Shown here: positions 43,885-55,500 of the stretch, in pieces | Numbering within the stretch: the stretch's first letter is position 1 | Layout of the letters: each line of letters starts with the position of its first letter | NCBI GenBank assembly: GCA_008360975.2 | Contig: CM039210.1 | Coordinates: 10,418,293 to 10,482,292 of the forward strand | DNA length: 64,000 nt | DNA from: Lichenostomus cassidix | Taxonomy: Eukaryota; Chordata; Aves; Passeriformes; Meliphagidae | Direction: 5' to 3' | Position numbers and translations under genes: made by a program | The notes under the pieces: model-generated | The model's database searches: none | The model's input: the letters and a program-made list of their open reading frames with translations, nothing else | What the model was told of the DNA's origin: nothing

Positions 43885-44384
43885 NNNNNNNNNNNNNNNN
43901 NNNNNNNNNNNNNNNNNNNNNNNNNNNNNNNNNNNNNNNNNNNNNNNNNNNNNNNNNNNNNNNNNNNNNNNNNNNNNNNNNNNNNNNNNNNNNNNNNNNN
44001 NNNNNNNNNNNNNNNNNNNNNNNNNNNNNNNNNNNNNNNNNNNNNNNNNNNNNNNNNNNNNNNNNNNNNNNNNNNNNNNNNNNNNNNNNNNNNNNNNNNN
44101 NNNNNNNNNNNNNNNNNNNNNNNNNNNNNNNNNNNNNNNNNNNNNNNNNNNNNNNNNNNNNNNNNNNNNNNNNNNNNNNNNNNNNNNNNNNNNNNNNNNN
44201 NNNNNNNNNNNNNNNNNNNNNNNNNNNNNNNNNNNNNNNNNNNNNNNNNNNNNNNNNNNNNNNNNNNNNNNNNNNNNNNNNNNNNNNNNNNNNNNNNNNN
44301 NNNNNNNNNNNNNNNNNNNNNNNNNNNNNNNNNNNNNNNNNNNNNNNNNNNNNNNNNNNNNNNNNNNNNNNNNNNNNNNNNNNN
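43885..44384. other. Assembly gap, 500 Ns
   Basis: Exactly 500 unknown bases, a usual placeholder length, so the true distance is unknown. The gap hides the 5' part of copy B. The join across it is not supported by sequence. Confidence 0.98.
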
Positions 44385-44499
44385 CTCAGCTTCCCATGGC
44401 CGACCTGCTAGGTACAATAGAAGGGAAGATGATGGGTCAGATACCCTTGAAGGAACCTCTAGAATGTATGACCAGGAAGGGAATGATAACCAGTGCTAG
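44385..44499 (+). pseudogene. gag: ERV-L copy B gag, C-terminal fragment
   Basis: The last 37 codons or so of gag, identical in content to copy A and ending with the same TAG (44497-44499) inside the same CTAGAGG and CCTCTAG hairpin (44496-44516). The rest lies in the gap. Confidence 0.85.
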
Positions 44500-47400
44500 A
44501 GGGGCCCTGCCTCTAGCCAGGTAGAGGTACGGGAAAACCGTGTTTTTTGGACTGTGTGGATTCGATGGCCTGGCGCATCAGAGCCACAAAAATATGAAGC
44601 ACTAGTTGATACAGGTGCGCAGTGTACCCTAATGCCATCGGGACTTGCGGGAGCAGAATCCATTTCTATTGCTGGCGTGACAGGGGGATCACAGCAGTTG
44701 ACCCTGGTTGAAGCCGAGGTGAGCCTGACTGGGAAGGAGTGGCAAAAACATCCCATTGTGACTGGTCCAGAGGCTCCATGTATTCTGGGCATAGACTTCC
44801 TCCGTAACGGCTATTTCAAAGACCCGAAAGGACTCAAGTGGGCTTTTGGAATAGCTGCTGTCGTGGCAGAGGGCGTGAGGCAATTGAACACCTTGCCTGG
44901 ACTATCAGAGAACCCTTCTGCAGTCGGACTTTTGAAGGTGGAGGACCAAAAAGTACCAATTGCCACCTCGACAGTGCACCGCCGGCAATACAGGACTAAT
45001 CGAGATGCGGTGGTTCCCATCCACAAGATGATCCATGAGCTGGAGAGCCAAGGGGTGGTCAGCAAGGCCCACTCATCCTTTAACAGCCCCATCTGGCCTG
45101 TGCGCAAATCTGACGGAGAATGGAGATTGACTGTGGACTATCGTGCCTTGAATGAGGTGACTCCACCTCTGAGTGCTGCTGTGCCAGACATGCTGGAGCT
45201 CCAGTATGAGCTAGAGTCCAAGGCAGCAAAGTGGTATGCCACTATTGACATTGCAAATGCATTTTTCTCCATTCCTCTGGCAGCAGAGTGCAGGCCTCAG
45301 TTTGCTTTCACCTGGAGGGGTGTGCAGTATACCTGGAACCGACTGCCCCAGGGGTGGAAGCACAGTCCCACCATCTGCCATGGACTGATCCAGGCTGCTC
45401 TGGAAAAGGGTGAGGCTCCAGAACATCTGCAGTACATCGACGACATCATTGTGTGGGGGAGCACAGCAGAAGAAGTGTTTGAGAAAGGAGAGAAAATCAT
45501 CCAAATTGTCCTGGAAGCCGGCTTCGCCATCAAAAAGAGCAAGGTCAAAGGGCCTGCCAAAGAGATCCAGTTCCTAGGAGTGAAGTGGCAAGACGGCCGA
45601 CGTCAGATTCCTTCTGAGGTCATCAACAAGATCACAGCGATGTCCCCACCAACCAACAAGAAAGAGATGCAAGCCTTCCTAGGCGCCATAGGTTTCTGGA
45701 GGATGCATATCCCCGAGTACAGCCAGATTGTGAGTCCTCTCTACCTGGTGACACGCAAGAAGAATGATTTCCACTGGGGCCCTGAACAGCAACAAGCCTT
45801 CGCTCAGATCAAGCAGGAGATCGCTCATGCAGTAGCCCTTGGCCCAGTCAGGACAGGACCAGAAGTGAAGAATGTGCTCTACTCTGCAGCCGGGGGCAAT
45901 GGTCTGTCCTGGAGCCTGTGGCAGAAGGTGCCTGGCGAGACTCGAGGACGACCACTGGGATTCTGGAGCCGAAGTTACAGAGGGTCCGAAGCCAACTATG
46001 CTCCCACTGAGAAGGAAATCCTAGCAGCCTATGAAGGTGTCCAAGCTGCCTCAGAGGTAATTGGTACGGAAGCAAAACTTCTCCTTGCACCCCGACTGCC
46101 AATGCTGGGGTGGATGTTCAAGGGAAAGGTTCCATCAACCCACCACACCACCGATGCCATGTGGAGCAAATGGATTGCCCTCATTACACAGCGCGCCCGT
46201 ATTGGAAACCCGAATCGCCCTGGGATCTTAGAAATAATTACAAATTGGCCCGAAGGTGAAAACTTCGGCCTCACGGATGAAGAGAAGCAGGAACAAGTGA
46301 CTCGCGCAGAGGAAGCTCCACCTTACAACCAACTGCCAAAAGATGAAACACGCTACGCTCTGTTCACTGATGGTTCCTGTCGTATTGTGGGGGCAAATAG
46401 GAAGTGGAAAGCAGCCATATGGAGCCCCACATGACGGGTTGCAGAGGCTAAATAAGGAGAGGGGGGATAGAGTCAACTTGCTGAACTCAAAGCTGTTCAG
46501 CTGGCCCTGGACATTGCTGAAAGAGAGAAGTGGCCAAAGCTCTACCTCTACACTGATTCATGGATGGTAGCCAATGCTCTGTGGGGTTGGTTGGAAAGGT
46601 GGAAAAAGGCCAGCTGGCAGCGTAGAGGAAGACCAATCTGGGCTGCTGATGAGTGGCGAGACATTGCTACTCGGGTAGAGGAGCTACCTGTGAAAGTCCG
46701 TCATGTAGATGCCCATGTCCCCAAGAGCCGAGCTAATGAGGAACACCGAAACAACGAACAAGTGGATAAGGCTGCAAAGATAAAGGTGTCACAAATAGAT
46801 TTGGATTGGCAACACAAGGGAGAGCTGTTCCTAGCTCGATGGGCCCATGATGCCTCTGGCCATCAGGGCAGAGATGCCACCTACAAGTGGGCACGAGACC
46901 GAGGGGTGGATTTAACCATGGACTGTATCTCCCACGTAATCCATAATTGTGAGACGTGTGCTGCCATCAAGCAAGCCAAGCGGGTGAAACCCCTGTGGTA
47001 TGGTGGAAGGTGGTCTAAATATAAGTATGGAGAGGCCTGGCAGATTGATTACATCACACTGCCTCAAACCCGCCATGGCAAGCACTATGTGCTCACAATG
47101 GTAGAAGCCACCACGGGGTGGTTGGAAACCTACCCTGTGCCTCACGCCACTGCCCGTAACACCATCCTGGGCCTTGAAAACCAAGTCCTGTGGAGGCATG
47201 GTACCCCTGAGAGAATTGAGTCAGACAATGAGACTCATTTTAAAAATAGCCTCATAAACACCTGGGCTAGGGAACATGGCATTGAGTGGGTGTACCACAT
47301 TCCTTATTATGCACCTGCTGCTGGCAAAGTGGAGCGATGCAACGGTCTGCTCAAAACCACCTTGAAAGCTTTAGGCAGGGGGACTTTTAAAGGTTGGGAA

Positions 47401-47682
47401 CAGCATTTAGCCAAGGCCACCTGGCTAGTTAACACCCGAAGTTCCACCAACCGAGCTGGCCCTGCCCAATCTGAACCCCTGCAAACAGCAGGCGGGGATA
47501 AAGTTCCAGTGGTACACATGAGAGGCATGCTAGGGAAAACTGTTTGGATTAATTCTGCCTCAAGCAAAGACAAACCCACCCGTGGGGTTGTTTTCGCTCA
47601 GGGACCAGGGTGTACCTGGTGGGTGATGCAAAAGGATGGAGAGACACGATGCATACCTCAGGGAGACCTTAGTTGGGGTTGA
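44500..47682 (+). pseudogene. pol: ERV-L copy B pro-pol, stops clustered in RNase H
   Basis: Same domains as copy A, including protease VDTGAQ, RT YIDD at 45433-45444, RNase H, and integrase with intact-looking HH-CC and acidic triad. All damage is in one 39-bp stretch of RNase H: TGA 46432-46434, TAA 46453-46455 (part of a 3-bp insertion relative to A) and TAG 46468-46470. Elsewhere the frame is open to 47682. Protein differences from A are absent in the protease and early RT, about a dozen between late RT and RNase H, and about one in integrase. Confidence 0.9.
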
Positions 47683-47819
47683 ATTGCCCATAACACTGTG
47701 CCTGTATCCATATCTGTATGTATATATGTACATAATTAGAGTAATGCATGTGTGTATATAATTTGAATGTTTAAGCTCAATGTAACATGTTGGAATGGGA
47801 AAAAATTCAGGGTGGATGA

Positions 47820-48721
47820 TGTCGGGGGTTGAGTACATTTAGAATTTCTTCCCATTCCTGTTACTAAGCAAGAAATAGTTGGATGTTTAGAGCCATCAAG
47901 TCTTTTGTAAAAGGCAAAAGGTGTGCTTGGGCAGGGCAGGGTAGGGAAGAGCCGGCCCTTGGAACGCAGTCTCTCGTGGTTCGGATGCTGAGTGGAGAGG
48001 CTGCTCTTTGCTTTTCGGCTGCGACCAGAGGAAATCCAACTGTGCCCTGTTTTTTCTTCTCCTGGCTGGGTGAGCTTTGATTCAACCTTTTTTCCCACTG
48101 GGAAGGGCACGTTTCCCCGGGCTGCGTTGTCTCGCAGCTGCTGCCGGGAGAGTCCGGCTGCCTCTGCCGCCTGCCCCCGCCCTCTGCTGCACAAGACCGC
48201 GGCGTCTGCTGTGACTGCAGAAATCCTTGCTACCTCGCTAGCTAGCCGGGGAGAGAGCCAGCTCCTACCCCTGCTGCCCTGCTTTCTCGCTGCTCCAAGC
48301 TGCTTCGCTGCCCTGCATGCTTTTCAGCCTGCCCGCCATTACCAGCTGTGTGAGGCTGACCTGACCCTGCGCCACAGCGCCACCTGCAGCCGCTCAGGAG
48401 TCCTCACACTTGCCCTGCCTGGCTGGGAGCTCAACAGCGCCCCTGCTGCTTGCAACTGTGATTACACCACACGGGAAAAGGCTCGGCAGCTCACAAGTCA
48501 TCTGCTATTGGTTTTCTGGTTCTAGTTGTGGTTGCTATTATTGTTATTGCTTGTTTATAGATACTAGTAAAGAACTGATATTCCTTTTTTCCCCATACCT
48601 TTGCCTGAAAGCCCTTGATTTTCAAAATTAAATAATTCGGAGGGAGGGGAAAAATCACATTCCCTGTCCTAAGGGAGGGTTCAACCTCTCTTGGCAGAAA
48701 CCTGTCTTTCAAACCAAGACA
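47820..48721 (+). mobile_element. 3' LTR of ERV-L copy B
   Basis: 902 bp, TGTCGGGGGTTGAG to CCAAGACA. It matches 14791-15710 but with many substitutions and small indels, and lacks the long GA repeat of copy A. Confidence 0.72.
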
Positions 48722-49039
48722 CTGGGTTACTCTGAGTGGTTGGGGTTTTTTTATGAACAAAGTTTTGCTCAAGTGCTTTTAAGTTCTTTAGCCTTCAAGC
48801 AGCCAGACAAATTGCCTTAGAGAAAATGCAAATTAACTGCTGAGGAGAAGAAATTTAAAACTGCTGAGGGGAAGGTGTGGACAAAGTGTGTCTCTCAGCC
48901 ACTGTGTGGGCTGTTCAGGCAGCCAAGAACGTGACAATGTGTGCTTAATTTAAGTCCCCAAGGGGGTTCAGTCCTCACTGCATAGTTTGTTGTCATGACT
49001 CTTAGTTTGCAAGTAACTTTTGCAGAAAGTGTTGTTCTC
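48722..49039 (+). other. Provirus X internal sequence, degraded
   Basis: Between copy B and the readable pol remnant. Probably X pol, but I could not read a protein in it. Confidence 0.35.
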
Positions 49040-49550
49040 CCATGCTTTGGGAATTTGGCAGCCACTTTTGGAGAACACGGCGGCCTGATGCTAATTTTTG
49101 TAAGTTGCCAGATCCAGTGGCTAGAGGCTATTCATTGTCTCAGAATATAGCCAGAGGCTGGCCGCATTATCTGCAAAGTTGTGCAGCCAGGGCTCTGATA
49201 GTAAATGAGGCCCGAGGGCTGACAATAGGAATATACCTCATAAGTTTCACACCAAGTTGAAGATTTATTAACTCAAAGAGCATCTGGGTAGCTGACCAGA
49301 GTGGTTATTGTACTGTGAATCTTGTTTAGTAAAACAAGAGGATTTAGAATTGAAAAACGAGGGGGTTTGACTCAGCATCCTTGAGGGGGTTGAGGAGAAC
49401 CCATGACTGCACGGCATTCAGGGGATTAATCTCCAGACCCCGGCTAGGGAAGATTTGCAGAGCACTCCCTGGTCTGAGGGAGGGAATGTTTGGTAGTGAG
49501 TCTTCAAAAGTACTAGAAGAGTAACAATTTGAAAGATACACTATCATTAA
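49040..49550 (+). pseudogene. pol: Provirus X pol remnant (RT connection region)
   Basis: A readable stretch with LPDPVARGYSLSQNIARGWP, LQSCAARALIVNEARGL and then, after a frame change, DLLTQRASGWLT. The order and spacing resemble the connection between RT and RNase H of gammaretrovirus-type pol. Many stops are present. The integrase is not recognised downstream. Confidence 0.55.
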
Positions 49551-51730
49551 TGAAAGAGAGTTAAAAAAAGTGAGACATTGCCTCTCACAGGGTCAGCTCG
49601 AACAACAGAGCTATAGGTGCTTGTGAGATCCTGCAAACTATATCGGGGCAGGATAGTAATTACTAATTCTAAACCTGCATATAGAGTAATACATGCATTT
49701 AAGAAATTATAGGAAGAAAGAGGTTTATTAACCTGCAGGAGTAAAACATTAGTTCATTAGATCTTAATTTCTCACTTATTAGAAACTTGATTTGTATAAG
49801 AATTTCCAATGGGGAGTTGAAAGAGGCAAGAATTCACCCTTCTCCCCACTCTAACAAGTGTTATCACTGTGCAAGTTTGTTTTCTAAGTGTGTCCAGATG
49901 TGAGACAAGGAGCCACTCAAGCCACAGAAGCAAAAGAACTGCTAACTTCCCTCATGACTGTGAGATCTAGGGCCAGAGACTTCTCTCTAATGTGAAACTC
50001 CAGACAAAGAGGACACAAAAGAACAATATTGGACAATATAATATACAGTAAATCATTTAAAAGCTGCAACACCAAAATGAAACACATTAAATGGTTTTGC
50101 TTTTTGTAGTTCCAGAACAGTGTTATCCACAGTCAGCTATCCTAGCAAAACCTTGTAATAATTGTAATGGCAAGGATGGCTTCAGATGCAAAAGGGTAAG
50201 TAAGCTAGAAAAAAAAGAGAAAACTATACCCATTTAATGTATGCACATGAAACAACGACCACATTAGCTTATGGACATAAATCTAAAGTAGCAAAATTGA
50301 AGTATAACAATAACAAAATAAATTTATTTTAAAATGAAAAGGTTTTGAAAGAATGGCTGGCTATTCTACTAAGTATTAGGAATTGTCACATTTCTAACTG
50401 TTGCTGTTACATGCATGTTTGTTTGTTCAGCGTTTGAGAATGCTAAGCCCCACAAAAGGAAGATATTGCCTTTGAAAAATCACTAAAGATCGTGGACCAA
50501 TCTGCCAGGCTTTGGGCTCTGCAATTTAAAAGATGATTTTAAATTTAAAAGAGCAGTTACTGTTCATATGATGCTTTCCTCTTTCCTTTCTCCTCTGTCT
50601 GCTAGAATTCCCACCAAAAAGGGAAAGGGGGATGAGTAATTCAAACCCCACTTCGGCAAGCTGCCGTGGCAAGGTGGATTGTTAAAAGTGCCGTTTTTCA
50701 GTAGCACATTTGAGGTCCTAGAAAGAGCTCGCAAAATCATATAGAAAAGATCCTGAATGTCTGTTGATTTTTGTGAGTGGCTAATATTTGTGAGCATATT
50801 TTTTCTGTGAATTGAAAGATAATCTAGATTTATGGAGAGTAAAATAAAGGACTAGAAGAAAGGGGAGGAAAAGATAGCCTAATTAGATCACAAGCAAAGA
50901 AAACTAACAGTACGAGAGTCTTAGTTATCCTTTATGCTTTCCTCTTTCCTTTCTTCTCTGCTGGAAATTCCACCAAGGTAGAGAAGAAAAGTACCCCATT
51001 TTACAAGCAAGAAAAGCTATCAGTGGTCCTGATCACTGTCTGGAGCCATGATGTGGGCTGCCAAAAACTGAAAAGATTAATGTCTCTGAGACATTTCAAG
51101 ATGCCTGTGTGTATGGTGTGTGTGTGTGGAGAGGGGGTAGGTCAGGCCTTGCCCTGGTGAGACAGTGAACTTCTCCTTACCTCAGCCCTAGAGCATCCCA
51201 GCCCTGCAGTGAGGTCCAGTCATGGACACAGAAGAGGCAGTGCTCCACAGAGCTCCAAGCCCAGCCTTATAGTGGAGCCAGCCATGCACACAGCAGAGGC
51301 AGTGCTCCATTCTCCCTATCCCTGACTCCAGAAAAACCTGCTGGGAGATGGAAGGCCCAAGAAAGCCAAAAGAATTAACATTCCTCTTAGACTTTCTATA
51401 GATTCTGTCTTTCTTCTTTTTCTTCAAAATAACTGCTCAAAATTCTAGACCTATAGGGGGGCTAATATGTAAAATAAGAATCAAACTAAAGTAAGACCAA
51501 AGCCCAAGAGTTAGCCAGTGCCATCAGGGCAGAGTTGATATTAAATATATGAACACAGTGCCCATAAAGTTGTGCCCTTGGGATGGCAAGGTTGCTGTGC
51601 GATAAGACCAGTCAGTATCTCTGCACATTAGTGTTGTTCTTCAAACTAACAGGGCTTACTCCGAACTTTTATTCTAATAGATAGACCCACCAGATTTCAC
51701 AGCTTTGCCAGGTGGTTTATACCCTGGCCC
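49551..51730 (+). other. Provirus X internal sequence, mostly unreadable
   Basis: Presumed integrase and surface-env region of X by position. Two similar phrases, ATGCTTTCCTCTTTCCTTTCT near 50571 and 50936, suggest a local duplication. A GT-rich patch lies near 51105-51130. No gene can be supported. Confidence 0.35.
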
Positions 51731-51940
51731 GAAGTAAGTGAACTAGAGAAGAATCTTTCTGCCACTGTAGAGACCATAATGAATGCCACTGCAGATGCCA
51801 TAAGAGCACAGCAAATCGAGATTAAGAGCATCTCACAATTAACTATAGATTTGCTGTATGCCAGAGGAGAAAGAGTATGTACAGTTATAAATACAAGCTG
51901 TTGCAATTATGTTAATCCTAACTTAAGCAAATGTATGTAA
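51731..51940 (+). pseudogene. env: Provirus X env transmembrane-subunit fragment
   Basis: A 69-codon open stretch ending TAA 51938-51940. It has a heptad-type helix (SELEKNLSATVETIMNATAD), an ISQLTIDLLYARGERV segment, then CTVINTSCC, which fits the CX6CC signature of class I envelope transmembrane subunits. The membrane anchor and the surface subunit are not readable. About 200 bp of AT-rich 3' sequence and a polypurine tract follow before the LTR. It is a relic and cannot encode a complete envelope. Confidence 0.72.
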
Positions 51941-52120
51941 TAGTTATTTGTGTTATTGCATTGTTATTTACTGTCTGCAATAGTAGTTATTGTTGTATGA
52001 TATTATGTACTTGAAATTGCGATACTTATATTCAATGGCAAAAGTACAAATTTAGATATGAGATAGAGAAAAGTACTTACTTTCATGACATATGAGATTT
52101 GTAAAGAATTACAAAATTAC

Positions 52121-52137
52121 AAAAAGAAAAGGGGAGA
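52121..52137 (+). promoter_or_regulatory. Polypurine tract of provirus X
   Basis: AAAAAGAAAAGGGGAGA lies just before the 3' LTR, the expected plus-strand priming site. Confidence 0.75.
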
Positions 52138-52138
52138 T

Positions 52139-52567
52139 TGAGAAAGGAGTGGTCAAATAGAAAACCCAAATCTATTTGCACTTCAACCATCCTTGTTTCT
52201 TTGAGCTTTTGCCCCTTCCACCAGCACGGCGCCCATCCAGGGCTGAAGGCTGATAACAGTTCTGGCCTTGTGGATTCCCTTAATCTTATCAAGATAAAAG
52301 GGGGCAAAAGGAATCCTTTTGCCATTGAGCACAGGAAATCGCTAATAATATTAATGACTTATGAGAAGTAATTTGTATAACCACTCCTATCCTGGAGAAT
52401 GTAATGAATATTCATGAATTTTACCTATAACACTGTGCCTTTGGAGGTACCGAGGTGTGTGTGTTTGGTGGAGAGAATTCCCCCACACCCGGTGCACTGA
52501 ATAAAGCAAATACCCACTTCTCTGACTTGGTCTCTGAAGTGTCTCCAGGCTCGATTGGGGCGAATCA
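52139..52567 (+). mobile_element. 3' LTR of provirus X
   Basis: 429 bp, TGAGAAAGG to GGCGAATCA, pairing with 8305-8732. It is followed by the duplication TGAG (52568-52571) and then element C sequence. It has CACTGAATAAAGC near 52495. Confidence 0.92.
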
Positions 52568-52571
52568 TGAG

Positions 52572-55500
52572 GAACATGAATAGAGGGTCCCTGCCTTTAG
52601 CCAGGAGGAAGAAATGGATGACCAGATATACTGGACTATGTGGATTCCATGGCCTGGCATGCCAGATCCAGATGTATAATGCTTTGGTAGACATTAGTGC
52701 ACTGTGTGCACTGGTGCCATCAGGGTATACAGGCACAGAACCCATCTGTATCTCTAGAGTGACAGAGGGATGCCAAGAATTGTCTGTATCAGAGGCTGAG
52801 GTGAGTGGGAAAAGCACCCCATTGTGACTGACACAGAGGCCCCTTGTATCTTTGGCATCAACTACCACAGGAGAGGGTACTTCAAGGATCTGAAGCGGTA
52901 CTGATGGGCTTTTGGTGTAGCTACAGTGAATACAGAGAAGATCAAACAGTTATTCAACCTGCCTGGCCTCTCAGAAGATCCCTTCATTGTGGAAGTGCTG
53001 TGAGTTTAAGACCAGCAGGTACCAATTGCTACCAGGATAGTTGGTAGGCAATATCACACCAACTGAGACTCCCTGGTTCCCATCCATGAGCTGAATCATC
53101 AACTGGAGAGGCAAGGAGTGATCAGCAGAACTCACTCACCTTTTAATAGTCCCGTATGGCCAGTGCAAAAGTCTGATGGAGGCTGGAGGTTAACATTAGA
53201 CTATCGTGGCCTGAATGAAATAACACCACCACTGAGTGCTACTGTAGTAGACATGTTAGAGCCCCAATATTAACTGGAGTCGAAGGCAGTCAAGTGGTGT
53301 GCTGCAACTGACATTGCTGATGCATTTTCCTCAACTCCTTTGGCAGCAGAGTGCAGACCACAATTTGCTTTCATGTGGAGGGGTGTCAAATACAGCTGGA
53401 ATCAACTTCCCCAGGGGTGGAAACATAGCCTGACCATCTGTCATGGATGGATCCAGACTGCCCTGAAAATGGGTGATGACACTGAACATCTACAATATAT
53501 TGACAACATAATTGCGTGGGGCAAGAAGGCAGAAAAAGTGTTTGATAAGGGAAAAAGAATAACTCAGATTCTTATGAATGCTGGGTTTGCCATAAAGCAA
53601 AGCAAGGTCAAGGGACCTGCACAGGAGATTCAGTTCTTGGGAATAAAATGGCAGGATGGATGTGGAAAGCTGGCTTGTAGAGAAGGGGCATGCCGACGTA
53701 GACAAATTGCTTCTTAACACTTAAGACAAGCTGCTTCTTAACAATAGCCATATTCAGCCAACTATTGCTTAAGATGCCTGTGTCCAATCAGCGATCTAGG
53801 TCGCAATGACCTTGCTGCAACATAGAGGTTGTGGGAGCCGTCGAGAATGCAGTAATCACTAGCAAGAATGCAGAAATCAGGCATTATAGATAATATGTAT
53901 CTATGTTTAAGGCAAGTAGCCAAACTTAGGGCGTGGAAGTATATAACCAATAATATTGTACGATTACAGAATATGCATGATCTAGTTAACCACACTATAA
54001 AACTGTATACTGCAGATCAATAAACTGAAGCTTGTAGTAAACCCATATTGGATTGTCAAGCCTCCGTTTCTCGGCAGATGGACACCATCATGACCCTATG
54101 GATGTGGTCAACAAGATAGCAACTATGTCTCCACCAGCAAATAAGAAGGAAACACAAGCTTTCCTAGGCCTTGTGGGGTTCTGGGGAATGCACATTCCAG
54201 GTTATAGCTGGAAGAAGAACCATTTTGAGTGTGGCCTTGAACAGCAACAGGCCTTTGAGCAGATCAAACAGGAAATAGCTTGTGCAGTAGCTCTTGGGCC
54301 TCTTTGGACAGGACCAGCCATGCAAAATATACTCTACACTGCAGCTAGGGAACATGGTCCCACCTGGAGCCTCTGGCAAAGAACATCAGGAGAAACCTGA
54401 GGTCAACCATTAGGATTTTGGAGCTCGAGTTATCCAGGATCAGAAGCCCACTATACTCCAACTGAAAAAGAGATATTAGCAGGCTATGAGGGGGTTTGAA
54501 CTGCCTCAGAGGTTGTTGGGACAGAAGTGTGTCTCCTCTTAGCATTGCGATTGCCCGTGCCACACTGGATGTTCAGAGTAAACATCCCCTCAACATGTCA
54601 CACAGTCAGCGCTACATGGAGTAAGTGTTACACAATGAGCTCGACTGGGGAAAACTAACTGCCCAGGAATTCTGGAAGAGATTATAGACTGGCCAGAAGG
54701 CAGGGATTTTGGAGCATTGCCCAAAAAGGTGACTCATGTATAAGAGGCACCACCATATAACAAGTTACCAGAAAATGAAAGAGGCTTTGCACTATTTACT
54801 GATGGATCCTGCTGTGTGATAGGAAACCATCGGAGGTGGAAAGCTGCTGTGTGGAGTCCCACACAACGAGTCATTGAGGCTGCTGAAGGGGAAGGTGAGT
54901 CAAGGCAATTTGCAGAAGTGAAAGACATCCAATCAGCCTTAGAGATTGTGGAACAAGAAAAGTGGCCTGTACTTTTTCTCTATACTGACTCCTGGATGCT
55001 GTCTAATGCCCTATGGGGGTGGCTGCAGCAATGAAAAAAGACCAATTGGCAATGCAGAGGTAAACCCATCTGGGCTGCTGCATTGTGGCAGGACATCGCT
55101 GCACAGGTAGAAAATATGGTTCTAAAGGTACATAGATGTTCACATGCCCAAAAGCTGCACCACTGAAGAACATAAAAACAATGAACAGGTAGATAAGGCT
55201 GCCAAAATTGGAATAGTTCAGGTAGACTTAGACTGGGAATGGAAGGGTGAGCTATTTATAGCCCGATGGGCCGATGAAACATTGGGATGTCTAAGGAGAG
55301 ATGCCACATACAGATGGGCTTGTGATCGAGGGGTGGACCTTACCATGGAGGTTATCACACAGGTTATTCAGGAATGTGAAATGTGCTGCAATCAAGCCAG
55401 CCGCATGAATAAAATCTCCTTGGAATAGAGGGTGGTGGCTGGGTTTTTGATATGGTGAGGCCTGGCAAATTGACTAGGTTGGACCACTGCCATGAACATG

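Larger units (their letters stand above)
44385..48721 (+). mobile_element. ERV-L copy B (5' part in the gap)
   Basis: Starts in the gag C-terminus, matching copy A from 11359 with a constant offset of 33,026 bp (33,029 after a 3-bp insertion). It contains all of pol and the 3' LTR. The right flank is the pol remnant of provirus X. Confidence 0.9.
8305..52567 (+). mobile_element. Provirus X: gamma-like ERV stretched to 44 kb by nested insertions
   Basis: Defined by two matching LTRs (8305-8732 and 52139-52567) in the same orientation. TGAG lies directly outside both (8301-8304 and 52568-52571), and element C gag lies on one side with element C pol on the other. A tRNA-Arg primer site and leader follow the 5' LTR. 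A pol remnant (about 49040-49550), an env TM remnant (51731-51940) and a polypurine tract precede the 3' LTR. The gag and most of the pol of X are gone. About 39 kb of other elements separates the ends. By eye the LTRs differ at roughly 7% of sites. Confidence 0.85.

Noticed and set aside
43657..44524. Open frames running across the assembly gap
   Set aside because: They are made of unknown bases and join minus-strand LTR sequence to gag of copy B. They have no biological meaning.
9518..48790. The shared phrase TGCTCAAGTGCTTTT at 9518 and 48769 as X sequence duplicated around the insertions
   Set aside because: It is 15 bases only and the surroundings do not align. It may be chance in a 64-kb comparison.
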